This document shows positions 15,404 to 24,762 of a stretch of DNA of 64,000 nt, one piece after another; within the stretch, counting starts at the first letter, position 1; each line of letters starts with the position of its first letter. The notes under the pieces were generated by a model. That model was not told the origin of the DNA. It searched no databases and worked only from the letters and a program-made list of their open reading frames with translations. Position numbers and translations under genes: made by a program. Origin of the DNA: JAIVHA01 sp965367295 (GTDB taxonomy: Bacteria; Pseudomonadota; Gammaproteobacteria; DSM-19610); assembly GCA_965367295.1 (NCBI GenBank), contig CBDUHN010000001.1, positions 124,001-188,000 on the forward strand, written 5' to 3'.

Positions 15404-18400
15404 ATGATGACACCCAAACTCACGATACTGATCTGCACGCACAACCGTCAGTCACTCCTGGCACGGGTGATTGATTCACTCAATAGCGCACGACGTCCTG
15501 CAAACTGGCAGGTCGAATTGTTCGTAGTCCCCAACGCCTGCACCGATGGGAGCATTGCGTTCCTGGAGCAATACACTGCCCAGCAAGAAATCAACACAAC
15601 TCTGCCACTGCGCTGGGTAAACGAACTCACGCCCGGCAAATCCCATGCCCTGAATACCGCCATTCCCCATATGCAGGACAGCGATATCGTGGCATTCGTC
15701 GATGATGATCACCGGGTCGATGAGCAGTTCCTGGTCGAGATATGCCAGGCCGCTGACCGCCATCCGCAACACGCGCTGTTCTGCGGACGCATCCTGCCGG
15801 ACTGGGACGGCTCGGAACCGGCCTGGGTTCACGAGGAAGGCCCGTTCCGGATTCGTCCCCTGCCGATCCCGCGTAGCGATGGCGGCCCGGTGGCCAAGGA
15901 GATCACCCTGGACGATCCAACCCCGGGGGGAGGCAACCTGTTTATTCGCAGTGAGGTATTCCGGCGGGTAGGTCGGTTCTCCACCGAACTGGGGCCCAAA
16001 GGACATGATCTAGGTGGTGGCGAAGACAGTGTATTCATACAAACTGCGCTGCAACTCGGGGAACGCCTCATGTATATCCCCGGCGTTCTGCAATTCCACT
16101 ATGTAGATACCGAGCGACTGAAATTCAGCTATGTGCTACGCAAGGCCTTTCACCGCTCACGGTCACATACCGCACCCGATGCCGACGGCAAGGGCGTGCC
16201 CAAATACATGTGGCGCAAACTGGCGTCTTACGCCTTCCACACCCTTTCCACCCATCCCGCCACCATCCGTTTTCACCTGGTACGCATTGCCACCACACTG
16301 GGAGAGATTTCGGCACAGGTTCAGGCCTACCGGAAAAATGTAGCCCACGCCAGGGAGGTGAGGCGTAATTTCGCCTACCTGGCCGCGATGTCCGCCATGT
16401 TGTTCTTTGGTGTGTTCGCCGGCACCCGCTCCGACGTCGCAGCATTTACAGTATCATTGCTGACCATCGCCGGGGTGGCCGGTATATTCACCTTGCTGCT
16501 GGGTGTGAAATCGATAGCCGATTTCAGTCACACCGGGCCGCGTCTACGTGGCGAAATCCTGCAACATTATCGCGGCTACTCACTCTATGCATTCCTGCGG
16601 CTATTGGTATTCGCGTATATTATTTTCTGCATAATTACCGCCCCTGGCGTTTTTCTATATCAACTTGGCGCGCATATCGCCAACAGCCACGCCCATTCAA
16701 TCCCGCTCGTCCTGTCCGGCAGTCTTTCTGTATTGTTGATCAGTTTCCTTCAGTTCAGCCGGGTATTATTGCATCTTCCCGCCTGTATCGCGGCATCCTC
16801 CCATTACCGGCTGAGTCGCTTCTATCCCTACTGGAATCTGCTGAATCCGACTCGCCTCAACATCATGACTTCATTGATCGCGGGCGTACCCATGCTGGGG
16901 GCGATCATCGGAGTCCTGCTGCTGGTTGATGCCGCACAATACCGGGCAGCGAGTGCCACCCTGAGCGGCATGCTGTTTTTCACCTTGCTGTTTCTATGGC
17001 TGCGCGAACGGAATCCGACACCGCTTGCCAGTACCCGACACCCGAGCCAGCCCAACATCATTATGATTGGCTCCGATACCTTGCGGGCAGACCGGCTTGA
17101 TGGAAGTTACCATCGAAATGTAGCCCCCTTTCTCAATGATATGGCGGAAAAAGGGGTGTTGTTCGATCACTGTTATGTGCCCTGCGCACGAACCGCCCCC
17201 AGCCTGTTGGCCATGTTGACCAGTACCTGGCCCCATAGCATTGGTGTACGTGATAATTTCGTGGCCGATGAAGATGCCCGGCTGAATCTGGAAACCTTGC
17301 CACATACCTTGCGTCGCAACGGATACTACACCGCGGCCCTGTCCGACTGGTGCGGGGCTGACATGGGGAAATTCAACCTGGGTTTCGACTATGTCGATGT
17401 GCCGGATGACCAATGGAATCTGAAAACCTTCATTCGCCAGGGCCCCAAGGATCTGCGGCTCTTTCTTTCACTATTCGCCCGCAACCGGTTTGGGAAACAC
17501 TTCTTACCCGAGATCTACTATTTGGGTGGCGTACCGCTCACGGACAGCCTCGGTTGTTCCTCCCGTGCCCTGATCAGCCAGTTTTCCGCACAGGAAAAAC
17601 CGTTTTTTCTTAATCTGTTTTTCTCAACCACCCACGGGCCATTCGGGTCCGAGTACCCGTACTACACCCGCTATGCGGACCCGTCCTACCAGGGGGAATC
17701 GAAATTCGTAATGGCGCGTCTGACCGATCCCTTTGAGATCATTCGCCGCCAGGGAGAACCGAAAGAGGAATTCGATCTCGATCAGATCATCGATCTATAC
17801 GATGGCTGCGTCACCCGATTTGATGATGAAGTACGACATATCATGTCGCATCTTGAACAGTGCGGGCTGAGCGATAATACCATCGTGGTTATCTACTCGG
17901 ATCACGGAATGGAGTTTTTCGAGCATGAAACCTGGGGGCAAGGCAATTCGGCGATCAGTGACGTTTCCAACCGCATACCGCTGCTCATCAAAACTCCTGG
18001 TGCCTCCGCGAACGGTATGGTTTCCAAACCTGTGCGTAGTATCGACTTACCCGCCACACTGCTGGATCTGGCCGGCATTCCTGTCCCAGGCAGCATGGAT
18101 GGCGTGTCGCTGACTCCCTTCCTGCATGACACACAGGCGGAACTCAACCTGGATGCCTTTTGTGAAACCGGAATCTGGCTCACCGACCTTCCCGGCATGC
18201 CGGAGGACCATCTTCGGTATCCCAACCTGTTGGAATTACTCACGGTGCGCGACAAACACACGGGCACGATCTCGCTCAAGCCTGAATATGTCAACACCAT
18301 CATTCGAGCCAAGGATCGCATGATTCGCAGCGGACGCTGGAAACTCGTGTATCAGCCCCTGAAAAACGGCTATATACTCAAGTTGTTCGACATGGATGCA

Positions 18401-18505
18401 GATCCCGGATGCAGGATCGATGTATTCGAACGGCATCCGGAAATTGCCAATGACTTATGGAAGAGACTGGGAGCCTGGATCAATAGCGATCCCCTGCAGG
18501 CCTGA
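15404..18505 (+). CDS. three-part fusion: GT2 glycosyltransferase, membrane helices, sulfatase-fold domain
   Basis: This is a single uninterrupted 1033-residue protein. Residues about 1-270 form a GT2 domain (LTILICTHNRQSLL, VAFVDDDHRVDEQFL, GPKGHDLGGGEDSVF). Residues about 320-540 contain roughly six membrane helices. Residues about 555-1010 form an alkaline-phosphatase/sulfatase superfamily domain with metal motifs IIMIGSDTLRADRL and IVVIYSDHGMEFF. At the nucleophile position the usual C-x-P-S-R is replaced by T-A-P-S-L (in CARTAPSLLAML), so there is no formylglycine cysteine. Threonine nucleophiles occur in phosphoethanolamine and glycerophosphate transferases of this fold, which suggests group transfer or hydrolysis of a phosphate/sulfate ester outside the membrane. 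The two catalytic domains probably lie on opposite sides of the inner membrane (inference). Confidence 0.82.
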   Translation: MMTPKLTILICTHNRQSLLARVIDSLNSARRPANWQVELFVVPNACTDGSIAFLEQYTAQQEINTTLPLRWVNELTPGKSHALNTAIPHMQDSDIVAFVDDDHRVDEQFLVEICQAADRHPQHALFCGRILPDWDGSEPAWVHEEGPFRIRPLPIPRSDGGPVAKEITLDDPTPGGGNLFIRSEVFRRVGRFSTELGPKGHDLGGGEDSVFIQTALQLGERLMYIPGVLQFHYVDTERLKFSYVLRKAFHRSRSHTAPDADGKGVPKYMWRKLASYAFHTLSTHPATIRFHLVRIATTLGEISAQVQAYRKNVAHAREVRRNFAYLAAMSAMLFFGVFAGTRSDVAAFTVSLLTIAGVAGIFTLLLGVKSIADFSHTGPRLRGEILQHYRGYSLYAFLRLLVFAYIIFCIITAPGVFLYQLGAHIANSHAHSIPLVLSGSLSVLLISFLQFSRVLLHLPACIAASSHYRLSRFYPYWNLLNPTRLNIMTSLIAGVPMLGAIIGVLLLVDAAQYRAASATLSGMLFFTLLFLWLRERNPTPLASTRHPSQPNIIMIGSDTLRADRLDGSYHRNVAPFLNDMAEKGVLFDHCYVPCARTAPSLLAMLTSTWPHSIGVRDNFVADEDARLNLETLPHTLRRNGYYTAALSDWCGADMGKFNLGFDYVDVPDDQWNLKTFIRQGPKDLRLFLSLFARNRFGKHFLPEIYYLGGVPLTDSLGCSSRALISQFSAQEKPFFLNLFFSTTHGPFGSEYPYYTRYADPSYQGESKFVMARLTDPFEIIRRQGEPKEEFDLDQIIDLYDGCVTRFDDEVRHIMSHLEQCGLSDNTIVVIYSDHGMEFFEHETWGQGNSAISDVSNRIPLLIKTPGASANGMVSKPVRSIDLPATLLDLAGIPVPGSMDGVSLTPFLHDTQAELNLDAFCETGIWLTDLPGMPEDHLRYPNLLELLTVRDKHTGTISLKPEYVNTIIRAKDRMIRSGRWKLVYQPLKNGYILKLFDMDADPGCRIDVFERHPEIANDLWKRLGAWINSDPLQA

Positions 18506-18598
18506 TCACGCATTATCGGAAAAGCCAATACCGCAGACTGCATGCCCCGAATATGGTGGCTACACGAACAGGATAATAGTTTCAGAGGGAACTGGGGA

Positions 18599-19687
18599 AT
18601 GCGCATTCTATTTATCAACCCGCCTGGCAACATTCACCGGAATACCGGCGGCATTGAAACCTATGCGCGGGACGTTACCGCCGCCATCGCCGCACGGGGA
18701 CACACCACCCGATCCGTCGACCTGGACCCACATGTCATACTGCCAAATCTAAAATTTCGCGACCGTATCCCATCCCTGCGTTTCAACAAGCGCTACTACC
18801 TGTGGCGCACCAGTTACCTGGATGATTACCGATATCACAACGCCATACGACGCATCAGCAATCAAGTGGCGCTTGAATTCCGCCCGGATCTCGTCCATTC
18901 CTTTCATGCCTATCACTACGGCGCCATCTGTGACCAGCAGGCCGCTACAGTGGTGACCTGTCATGGACTTGAGATAGAGGATGTACCGCCGGTGCGAGGA
19001 TCACTGGAGCTTGCCAGCGGCATTCACTGTAATTCCCGCTTCACCTGCAAGCGCGTGGCGTCCTTTATCACGGACACAGGCAATACAAGGGTATTGTCAT
19101 GGGGTATTCGACCATCAGCAATCCAGGCATCCGGTAAAAATGCGAAATTCGATCTGATCACCATTGGCCGTGTGGTGCGCAGAAAAAATATCGAAAGCAT
19201 CATCAAGGCCATCGGCAATATGCCGCACCTGCGCTATGCCGTCGTGGGGACCGGCCCCGATCTGCCGCGTCTGCAGGCACTCACCGAGCAGGCGGGTATT
19301 CACAATGTTTTCTTCCTGGGCGCAGTATCCGACCAGGAAAAGCAGGAACTGCTCTCCTCCAGTCGCCTTTTTGTCATGTGTCCACGCAATGACAACGACG
19401 CGGATGTTGAGGGACTGGGGCTGGTCTATTATGAAGCGCACGGCGCCGGCTTGCCGGTACTGGGTGCTCACAGTGGTGGCGCACCGGAAGCCATCGGTGA
19501 TGCAGGCCTGCTGGTCAGGAATCCATTGAATATCGCAGAAATCTCGCAAGCCATTTCCGACGCGCTGGAGCCTGAAAATTACCGCCGATTGCTTGAAGCC
19601 GTCAGCACACGCCAGCAAACGCATTCATGGACAGGCTTCATCGATGGGCTTGAAAATTGGTACAATGAGCTTGTTTCCACTCGGTAA
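18599..19687 (+). CDS. family 4 glycosyltransferase
   Basis: This 362-residue GT-B fold enzyme begins MRILFINPPGNIHRNTGGIETYAR, the usual GT4 N-terminal glycine-rich loop. The C-terminal half carries the donor-binding region ITIGRVVRRKNIESIIKAI and the motif GLGLVYYEAHGAGLPVLG, which replaces the classical E-x7-E segment. The ATG at 18599 is preferred over one at 18542 because it begins exactly at the first beta strand and follows AGAGGGAACTGGGG. It is the penultimate gene of the plus-strand operon; the following GT4 starts 80 bases later. Confidence 0.86.
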   Translation: MRILFINPPGNIHRNTGGIETYARDVTAAIAARGHTTRSVDLDPHVILPNLKFRDRIPSLRFNKRYYLWRTSYLDDYRYHNAIRRISNQVALEFRPDLVHSFHAYHYGAICDQQAATVVTCHGLEIEDVPPVRGSLELASGIHCNSRFTCKRVASFITDTGNTRVLSWGIRPSAIQASGKNAKFDLITIGRVVRRKNIESIIKAIGNMPHLRYAVVGTGPDLPRLQALTEQAGIHNVFFLGAVSDQEKQELLSSSRLFVMCPRNDNDADVEGLGLVYYEAHGAGLPVLGAHSGGAPEAIGDAGLLVRNPLNIAEISQAISDALEPENYRRLLEAVSTRQQTHSWTGFIDGLENWYNELVSTR

Positions 19688-19767
19688 GCCACCCTGCCCA
19701 TGACCACTTTCCTTATGCCTGTTATCCAGCGAAGTCCTGTTCACATGCCAGCATCGAAATCCTCAGC

Positions 19768-20913
19768 ATGACATCGAAGTCACCGGTTTGTTTATTCATT
19801 AACAACAGCCCACAGCCAGGCCGTAAGCATCTGGCCAAACTTGGTGGCGGCGGGAAAAGCCTGCTGTCCCTGTTATCCGATTTACCGAATCATGGTGTGC
19901 GGGCCCACGTGGTGGTGCCTGCCGAGGGCCAGTTCACCGATGCTTTGATCGAGATGGACATTCCACATACCATCTTCCCGCCCTTGCCACTGGAATGGCG
20001 CCATCCACTACGCGCACTGCAGACCACAAACCAATGGCGTTCCATCATTCGCCAGGTCGCCCCTGACCTGATTCATGCCAATGGCTTTGACCTCAGCAGA
20101 TCATTTGCCCTGGCCGCCGGCAGCATGAATACCCCCTACATCACCCATGTCCGCTTTCCGGTCGAACCGATGGGCGCACGCTGGGTGCTGCGCGGCCTGC
20201 CAAAACCAGCTGCCTTCATCTTCAACAGCCATGCCATGCAGGAAAGCCTGTGGCCCTTCATCCATCCTATCACCCCCGCCAGCCGGGCATACGTATTGCA
20301 CAATGCGGTGGATCTGGAGCGTTTCACACCTTCTCCAGCCCCTGCAGGTCCGCCCTATCGTATCGGTATCGTTGCCAATTTCGCCACCTTCAAGCGCCAT
20401 GAGGATTTTCTGCGGATGGCGAAAGTGATGCTTGAGGAGCGCAAGGATCTCGAGTTCCAGATCATCGGCGATGATACCGAGGGCACCGGGCGGCGGGCTG
20501 CACTGGAACAGTTGGCTGCGCAATTGGAGATCACACCGTATGTACACTTCCTCGGGCACCGATCCGATATCCCGGAACTGATGGGTGCATTACATCTACT
20601 GGCCGTGCCATCCCAGTTCGAACCCTTTGGTCGCGTCGTCATCGAAGCCATGGCCTGTGGGCGCCCGGTAGTGGCCAGCCGGGATGGCGGTATTCCGGAG
20701 ATCATCGACCATGGCCGTACCGGCTTTCTGGCGGAGGTTGGTGATTACACAGACTTCGCCCGCCAAGCGCTGAACCTGCTAAACACTCCGGAACTATGGG
20801 ACTCCATCAGCAAAGCGGCTGTCGAGGAAGTGCATACCCGTTTCTCCGTCGCAGCACATACCCGGCACACCCTGGAGATTTATCACGACCTGCTGGCCAT
20901 GCATGGGAACTAG
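19768..20913 (+). CDS. family 4 glycosyltransferase
   Basis: This 381-residue GT-B enzyme has LAKLGGGGKSLLSLLS at the N-terminus, HANGFDLSRSFALAAG in the acceptor domain and PSQFEPFGRVVIEAMACGRPVVAS as the classical E-x7-E donor-binding motif (about residues 285-310). It is soluble and expected at the cytoplasmic membrane face. It is the last gene of the plus-strand operon and ends 43 bases from the stop of the oppositely oriented FkbM methyltransferase gene. No convincing terminator hairpin with a T-run is seen between them. Confidence 0.88.
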   Translation: MTSKSPVCLFINNSPQPGRKHLAKLGGGGKSLLSLLSDLPNHGVRAHVVVPAEGQFTDALIEMDIPHTIFPPLPLEWRHPLRALQTTNQWRSIIRQVAPDLIHANGFDLSRSFALAAGSMNTPYITHVRFPVEPMGARWVLRGLPKPAAFIFNSHAMQESLWPFIHPITPASRAYVLHNAVDLERFTPSPAPAGPPYRIGIVANFATFKRHEDFLRMAKVMLEERKDLEFQIIGDDTEGTGRRAALEQLAAQLEITPYVHFLGHRSDIPELMGALHLLAVPSQFEPFGRVVIEAMACGRPVVASRDGGIPEIIDHGRTGFLAEVGDYTDFARQALNLLNTPELWDSISKAAVEEVHTRFSVAAHTRHTLEIYHDLLAMHGN

Positions 20914-20956
20914 AGAATAGACACCACCAAAACCCGGCACCGGGACAGGCGGAACA

Positions 20957-21775
20957 TCAGGCCGCGGTAATAAACTGCGCCAGACGCTTGCTGTACCATT
21001 TGAGGCGGTTATACCGGGAGGGGATCAAACCATACAGCAGCCAGCACAAAATACCCGGATGGTAGCGCAGCATGGAGAGCTTTCTGCTTTCCAATAGATA
21101 GGTGGGAGAGTAACCCAGGCATTCGACCGGCACATATCGCTGTTGATGCAGCATACTCAACACATTGCGCATTCGTTCAACAGTATGTATTTCGACGCAG
21201 AGCAGTGGCCGGCATTCCGCTATGAGCTTTGCTGCACCACGCAGGACATCGATTTCCATTCCTTCCACATCGATCTTGATCAGGCGGACGTTGCTGGTGC
21301 CGTACTGATCATATTCGGCATCCAGCGTCGTAAGCGCTATTGAGCCTGTATCCGCCTTGTCATTGGCAGTAACGACATTGGAACCTGTATTGTCGGAATC
21401 CAGGGTGACCGATTCACACCAGCCGAGTGTATCGCCAAGCGCCTTGTTGACCGGAATAATGGTGTCTATTGCCCCGTTTGCATCGATATTCCTTACCAGA
21501 ACCCCAAAGGTATCCGGATTGGCTTCATAGGCATAGACACGATCGACTGCGCAGAATTTTGCAAAATAGATCGCGTGTGTACCCATAAAAGCGCCGGCAT
21601 CAATCGCTACACCACCCCTGCCATCAAGTCGGGAACGAATGAATTCCAGCACATCGATTTCATAGAAGGTGTGCTTATCCCGCAAATACTCGAATACATG
21701 GTCACTTGAATGCCTGCCATAGAAATGCAGGTCGACCCCGTTATAGTTAAAAACCGCACTTGCCTCCATCACCAT
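20957..21775 (-). CDS. FkbM family methyltransferase
   Basis: This 272-residue S-adenosylmethionine-dependent enzyme has the SAM-binding motif IDAGAFMGTHAIYFA (about residues 58-72), followed by YAYEANPDTF and the family signature LIKIDVEGMEIDVLRGA (about 165-181). FkbM-type proteins O-methylate sugars or polyketides, and in a glycan operon sugar methylation is the likely role. The C-terminal 60 residues are basic and hydrophobic (YHPGILCWLLYGLIP) and could bind the membrane. Its ATG follows GGGTGGGGAA. It is the last gene of the minus-strand operon that begins with the sulfotransferase near 30 kb. Confidence 0.87.
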   Translation of the reverse strand: MVMEASAVFNYNGVDLHFYGRHSSDHVFEYLRDKHTFYEIDVLEFIRSRLDGRGGVAIDAGAFMGTHAIYFAKFCAVDRVYAYEANPDTFGVLVRNIDANGAIDTIIPVNKALGDTLGWCESVTLDSDNTGSNVVTANDKADTGSIALTTLDAEYDQYGTSNVRLIKIDVEGMEIDVLRGAAKLIAECRPLLCVEIHTVERMRNVLSMLHQQRYVPVECLGYSPTYLLESRKLSMLRYHPGILCWLLYGLIPSRYNRLKWYSKRLAQFITAA

Positions 21776-21839
21776 TTCCCCACCCTGTTATCCATCTCAC
21801 ACTAACGATGCGATGCTGGAACTTTACTTGTTTATTGCA

Positions 21840-22610
21840 TTATTCCGTACAGAAACGACACCATGGATTTTTCTTGGTGCCGATCGGTTTTTCCAGAAAT
21901 TCGTCATCGCCACTTTCATCCGTTTCTGGATGAGGATCAGGCTCCGGACTGCTTGTGACCCCTGCTGGCTCAGCGGTGGTATCCGTTTCAGTTTCAATAT
22001 CCGCCGTATCGCTCTTAATGGGCTCGGGATATGGCTGGCTGCCACCCAGTTCGTCATAGCGCTTTTGCAGGAGCCGGGCATCCGGCAGGTAACGCAATGA
22101 TTGGGTAGTAACCTCCAGCGCTTTTGCCCGCTGCCCCTTCTCGGTGAAGTAATTGATCAGTTCGAGATACGCCCGGCCGAAGCGCGGATTCAATTCGATG
22201 GCCTTGTAGAAATCGCTGATGGCCTGGCTGTCATTGTTTCTCAGCTTGTGCGCCATACCACGCTGCACGTAGATCTCCGGTATAAGCCCGCCACGCTGGC
22301 TGGGATCCTTCAGCATATAGTTGAAATTATCGATGGCGAACGATAACAGGGAGCCACGATCGGAGGCCGTACTCCGATAATAGCGGTTCATGAAGTTCAG
22401 CCCTGCACAATAATGGTGAATACTCTGAAAGATGGGACCCAGGCTGCGTGACCAATAGCTTCGATTAGGCGATCCCTCATTCATCTTGGCCTCGCAATAG
22501 GGCGGCAGGAGCGCAAGTTCTGCCTGGCTTGCCCCTGACCAGTCGACGGCATGCGCCACATTCCCCAGACCCAGCAGGCAGGCCGCAGCCACAATGCGTA
22601 TCGTCTTCAT
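21840..22610 (-). CDS. secreted TPR-containing protein, function unknown
   Basis: This 256-residue protein has a clean signal peptide (MKTIRIVAAACLLGLGNVAHA) and an ATG preceded by GGGGGGATTG, which decides the start at 22610 rather than 22676. The mature N-terminus contains PPYCEAKM and HHYCAGLNFMNRYY. A central pair of TPR-like helices (IYVQRGMAHKLRNNDSQAISDF, split here as IYVQRGMAHK and AISDFYKAIELNPRFGRAYL) indicates protein interaction. The last 60 residues are acidic and low-complexity and end in a lysine-rich CxxC (PWCRFCTE). I do not recognise the family. Its position among glycan genes and the TPR motifs suggest a periplasmic scaffold for polysaccharide assembly. Confidence 0.7.
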   Translation of the reverse strand: MKTIRIVAAACLLGLGNVAHAVDWSGASQAELALLPPYCEAKMNEGSPNRSYWSRSLGPIFQSIHHYCAGLNFMNRYYRSTASDRGSLLSFAIDNFNYMLKDPSQRGGLIPEIYVQRGMAHKLRNNDSQAISDFYKAIELNPRFGRAYLELINYFTEKGQRAKALEVTTQSLRYLPDARLLQKRYDELGGSQPYPEPIKSDTADIETETDTTAEPAGVTSSPEPDPHPETDESGDDEFLEKPIGTKKNPWCRFCTE

Positions 22611-22675
22611 CAATCCCCCCATTTGCGAATATCTACCGTACATGAACCCTGTCTCCCCACTATCGGGGTGAACCA

Positions 22676-23824
22676 TCAGGAGTCCGACAGGTCCATAGCC
22701 GCGGTTTTTTCCGCAACCTTCTCCCAGGCGAGGCTTTGCAAGACAAATTGCAGGCCCTGCTCACCCATGCCTTGGCGCAACCCGTCATTACCAAGCAACT
22801 CGATCAATGCCTGTTCGACGGAGGCCTGATCACTACCATCGACACGCAAACCGGTCTGCCTGTGCTGGACTGCGGAGCCGGTACCGCCGGCCTGGCCGGC
22901 AAGCACGGCCTTGCCACAGGCGGCAGCCTCAACGAATACCATGCCGAAACCTTCGGTATCGCCGTTGATTTCGCGGTTAGGCATCACGAACAGCTCACAG
23001 GCATTATACCAGCGTGGCAGATCCTCGGGGCTGACATGACCAAGCAGGTGCACCCGTTCAGCCACCCCCAGCTGGTGAGCCAGATCAACAAGATAGCGTT
23101 CGTCCTCACCGATCCCGATCAGGACATAACGGATCTTGATGCCCTGCCGCAGCAAGGCGGGCAAACTGCGAATCACCATATCGAATCCCTTGCGCCGCGA
23201 CAAGCGCCCGACCGACAGTAGCAAGCACTCATCCTGCTGCAAGCCCAGGCCGGCCCGGAGGTCATCGGTGGGCAGCCCAGGATGGAATCGCGCCACGTCC
23301 ACCCCAGGATGGATGAGCAGGATACGTTCAGCGCGCACTCCCATTTTCAAAAGTTCATCGCGCGTATAGCCGCTATTGGCGATAACCCGGTCACTGTGAC
23401 ACAGCGCGAAGCGCATGGCCCGGTATTTCCCTCCCCGTCCCCAGCTGGTCAACTCCTCGCCATGAGCGTAGATCACCACCGGTCGCCGGGTCAGACGCGC
23501 CACCAGCCAGGCCACCAGGCCTTCCGGCAAGGCACGAATGGCATGCACCGCCTCAAATCGATGGGTCACTGCCAGGGAAAATGCACAACGGAAGAAACGC
23601 CAGTACATCAGTAGCGACTCGGGACGTAGCCAGGGTACCCTGCGCAGGTCCAGGCGGTGCACGGAATTGGGCAGCTGTTCGTCCACTTCCCGGGCACCGG
23701 GCACATCCGCAGTCACAATATGGATCTCCTTCCCACCCAGCCTGCGATACACCTCAGCGGCCCATACGGCAGTGCCACCCTTGGTGGGCAGAAATAATTC
23801 GGTGATCACCAGTATTCGTTTCAA
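22676..23824 (-). CDS. family 4 glycosyltransferase
   Basis: This 382-residue GT-B enzyme starts MKRILVITELFLPTKGGTA, has YAHGEELTSWGRGGKYRAM in the acceptor domain, LLSVGRLSRRKGFDMVIRSL at the start of the donor domain and GFGMVFVEAAACGKAVLAG as the E-x7-E-like motif. The start codon is TTG at 23824, with AAGGA eight bases upstream; no ATG fits the conserved N-terminus. It resembles mannosyl- or glucosyl-transferases of exopolysaccharide operons, and the specificity is unknown. It lies five bases after the preceding GT2 gene. Confidence 0.86.
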   Translation of the reverse strand: MKRILVITELFLPTKGGTAVWAAEVYRRLGGKEIHIVTADVPGAREVDEQLPNSVHRLDLRRVPWLRPESLLMYWRFFRCAFSLAVTHRFEAVHAIRALPEGLVAWLVARLTRRPVVIYAHGEELTSWGRGGKYRAMRFALCHSDRVIANSGYTRDELLKMGVRAERILLIHPGVDVARFHPGLPTDDLRAGLGLQQDECLLLSVGRLSRRKGFDMVIRSLPALLRQGIKIRYVLIGIGEDERYLVDLAHQLGVAERVHLLGHVSPEDLPRWYNACELFVMPNREINGDTEGFGMVFVEAAACGKAVLAGQAGGTGSAVQHRQTGLRVDGSDQASVEQALIELLGNDGLRQGMGEQGLQFVLQSLAWEKVAEKTAAMDLSDS

Positions 23825-23829
23825 GCTGA

Positions 23830-24762
23830 CTATCCTTTCAGTATCGACAGCACATTGCGCAGGCTACGCCAGCCGGGATTTTCATAGAGAGAGGGCAGCA
23901 CCGCACGTATAGCCGCACCACGCAACCCTGCCCTGATCAGGGCAGTGCCCAGATTATATCGAGCCTGCAGCATGCGCTGCCAAAAACCTCGACGCACCGG
24001 TGTGGGGAAATCATCAATGACACCGGCAAGATCTTCCAGCGTGCGGACATTCTCCCGCTGCGCCTGTACCGGGTCGCGCCGAGTCGCGCTATTGCCATGG
24101 ATACGGTAAACCGCCAGCGGCGTGCAAATCACACCTGCGCGCTGACTGCGTGCCACCAGCCGGGACAGTAGATGTACATCCTCGCAGACCTTGAAGCCCA
24201 AGGGATATCCACCCAAAGCCAGAAAAGTATCTCTCGGAAGACTGAGGGTATGGGTGTCTCCGAAATGATCCGCCACAAAGGCCTCGAAGTCCCCTCCTTC
24301 CATTATCACGCGGGTATTCCCCATTGCCTTTTCCAGTAACTGCCGTCCAGCCTTGTGCTGGTCCATGGAACGGCTGATGAAGTGATCGCGATCATCGCGG
24401 TACTCGTAGTCACTGGTAAGAAAATCCAGTAACGGATCCTCCTGAATCCATTCGGCGTGGGCACGCAGACGTTCCGGAAGATAGCGGTCATCGGCGTCGA
24501 GAAAAGCCAGCCAGTCACCGCCGGCCAGACGGGCCCCCAGATTTCTTGCCGCCGATACCCCCTGGTTATGCGACTGGCGCTGATAGCGCACTCGCTCACC
24601 GAAGACCTTCAGCACCGCCGCGGTATCGTCGGTGGACGCATCGTCGACGACAATAATCTCATGCGCGGGCCAGCTTTGATCCAACACCGATTGTATGGCA
24701 CTCGGCAGGGTCGAGGCGTTGTTGTAGGTGGGAATGATGACGGAAAAGCGTGGCGGATTCAT
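23830..24762 (-). CDS. family 2 glycosyltransferase
   Basis: This 310-residue GT-A enzyme begins FSVIIPTYNNASTLPSAI. Its nucleotide-binding motif is VDDASTDDTAAV and its metal-binding segment LAFLDADDRYLPERL. The C-terminal half (GYPLGFKVCEDVHLLSRLVA) supplies the ED catalytic-base motif. The ATG at 24762 overlaps the stop of the upstream deacetylase-like gene by four bases (ATGA), which fixes the start and implies translational coupling. It is part of the minus-strand operon 30.1-21.0 kb. Confidence 0.88.
   Translation of the reverse strand: MNPPRFSVIIPTYNNASTLPSAIQSVLDQSWPAHEIIVVDDASTDDTAAVLKVFGERVRYQRQSHNQGVSAARNLGARLAGGDWLAFLDADDRYLPERLRAHAEWIQEDPLLDFLTSDYEYRDDRDHFISRSMDQHKAGRQLLEKAMGNTRVIMEGGDFEAFVADHFGDTHTLSLPRDTFLALGGYPLGFKVCEDVHLLSRLVARSQRAGVICTPLAVYRIHGNSATRRDPVQAQRENVRTLEDLAGVIDDFPTPVRRGFWQRMLQARYNLGTALIRAGLRGAAIRAVLPSLYENPGWRSLRNVLSILKG

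Noticed and set aside
20914..20956. CCCGGCACCGGG between convergent genes, considered as a terminator
   Set aside because: The stem is at most four to five pairs with a minimal loop and no T-run.
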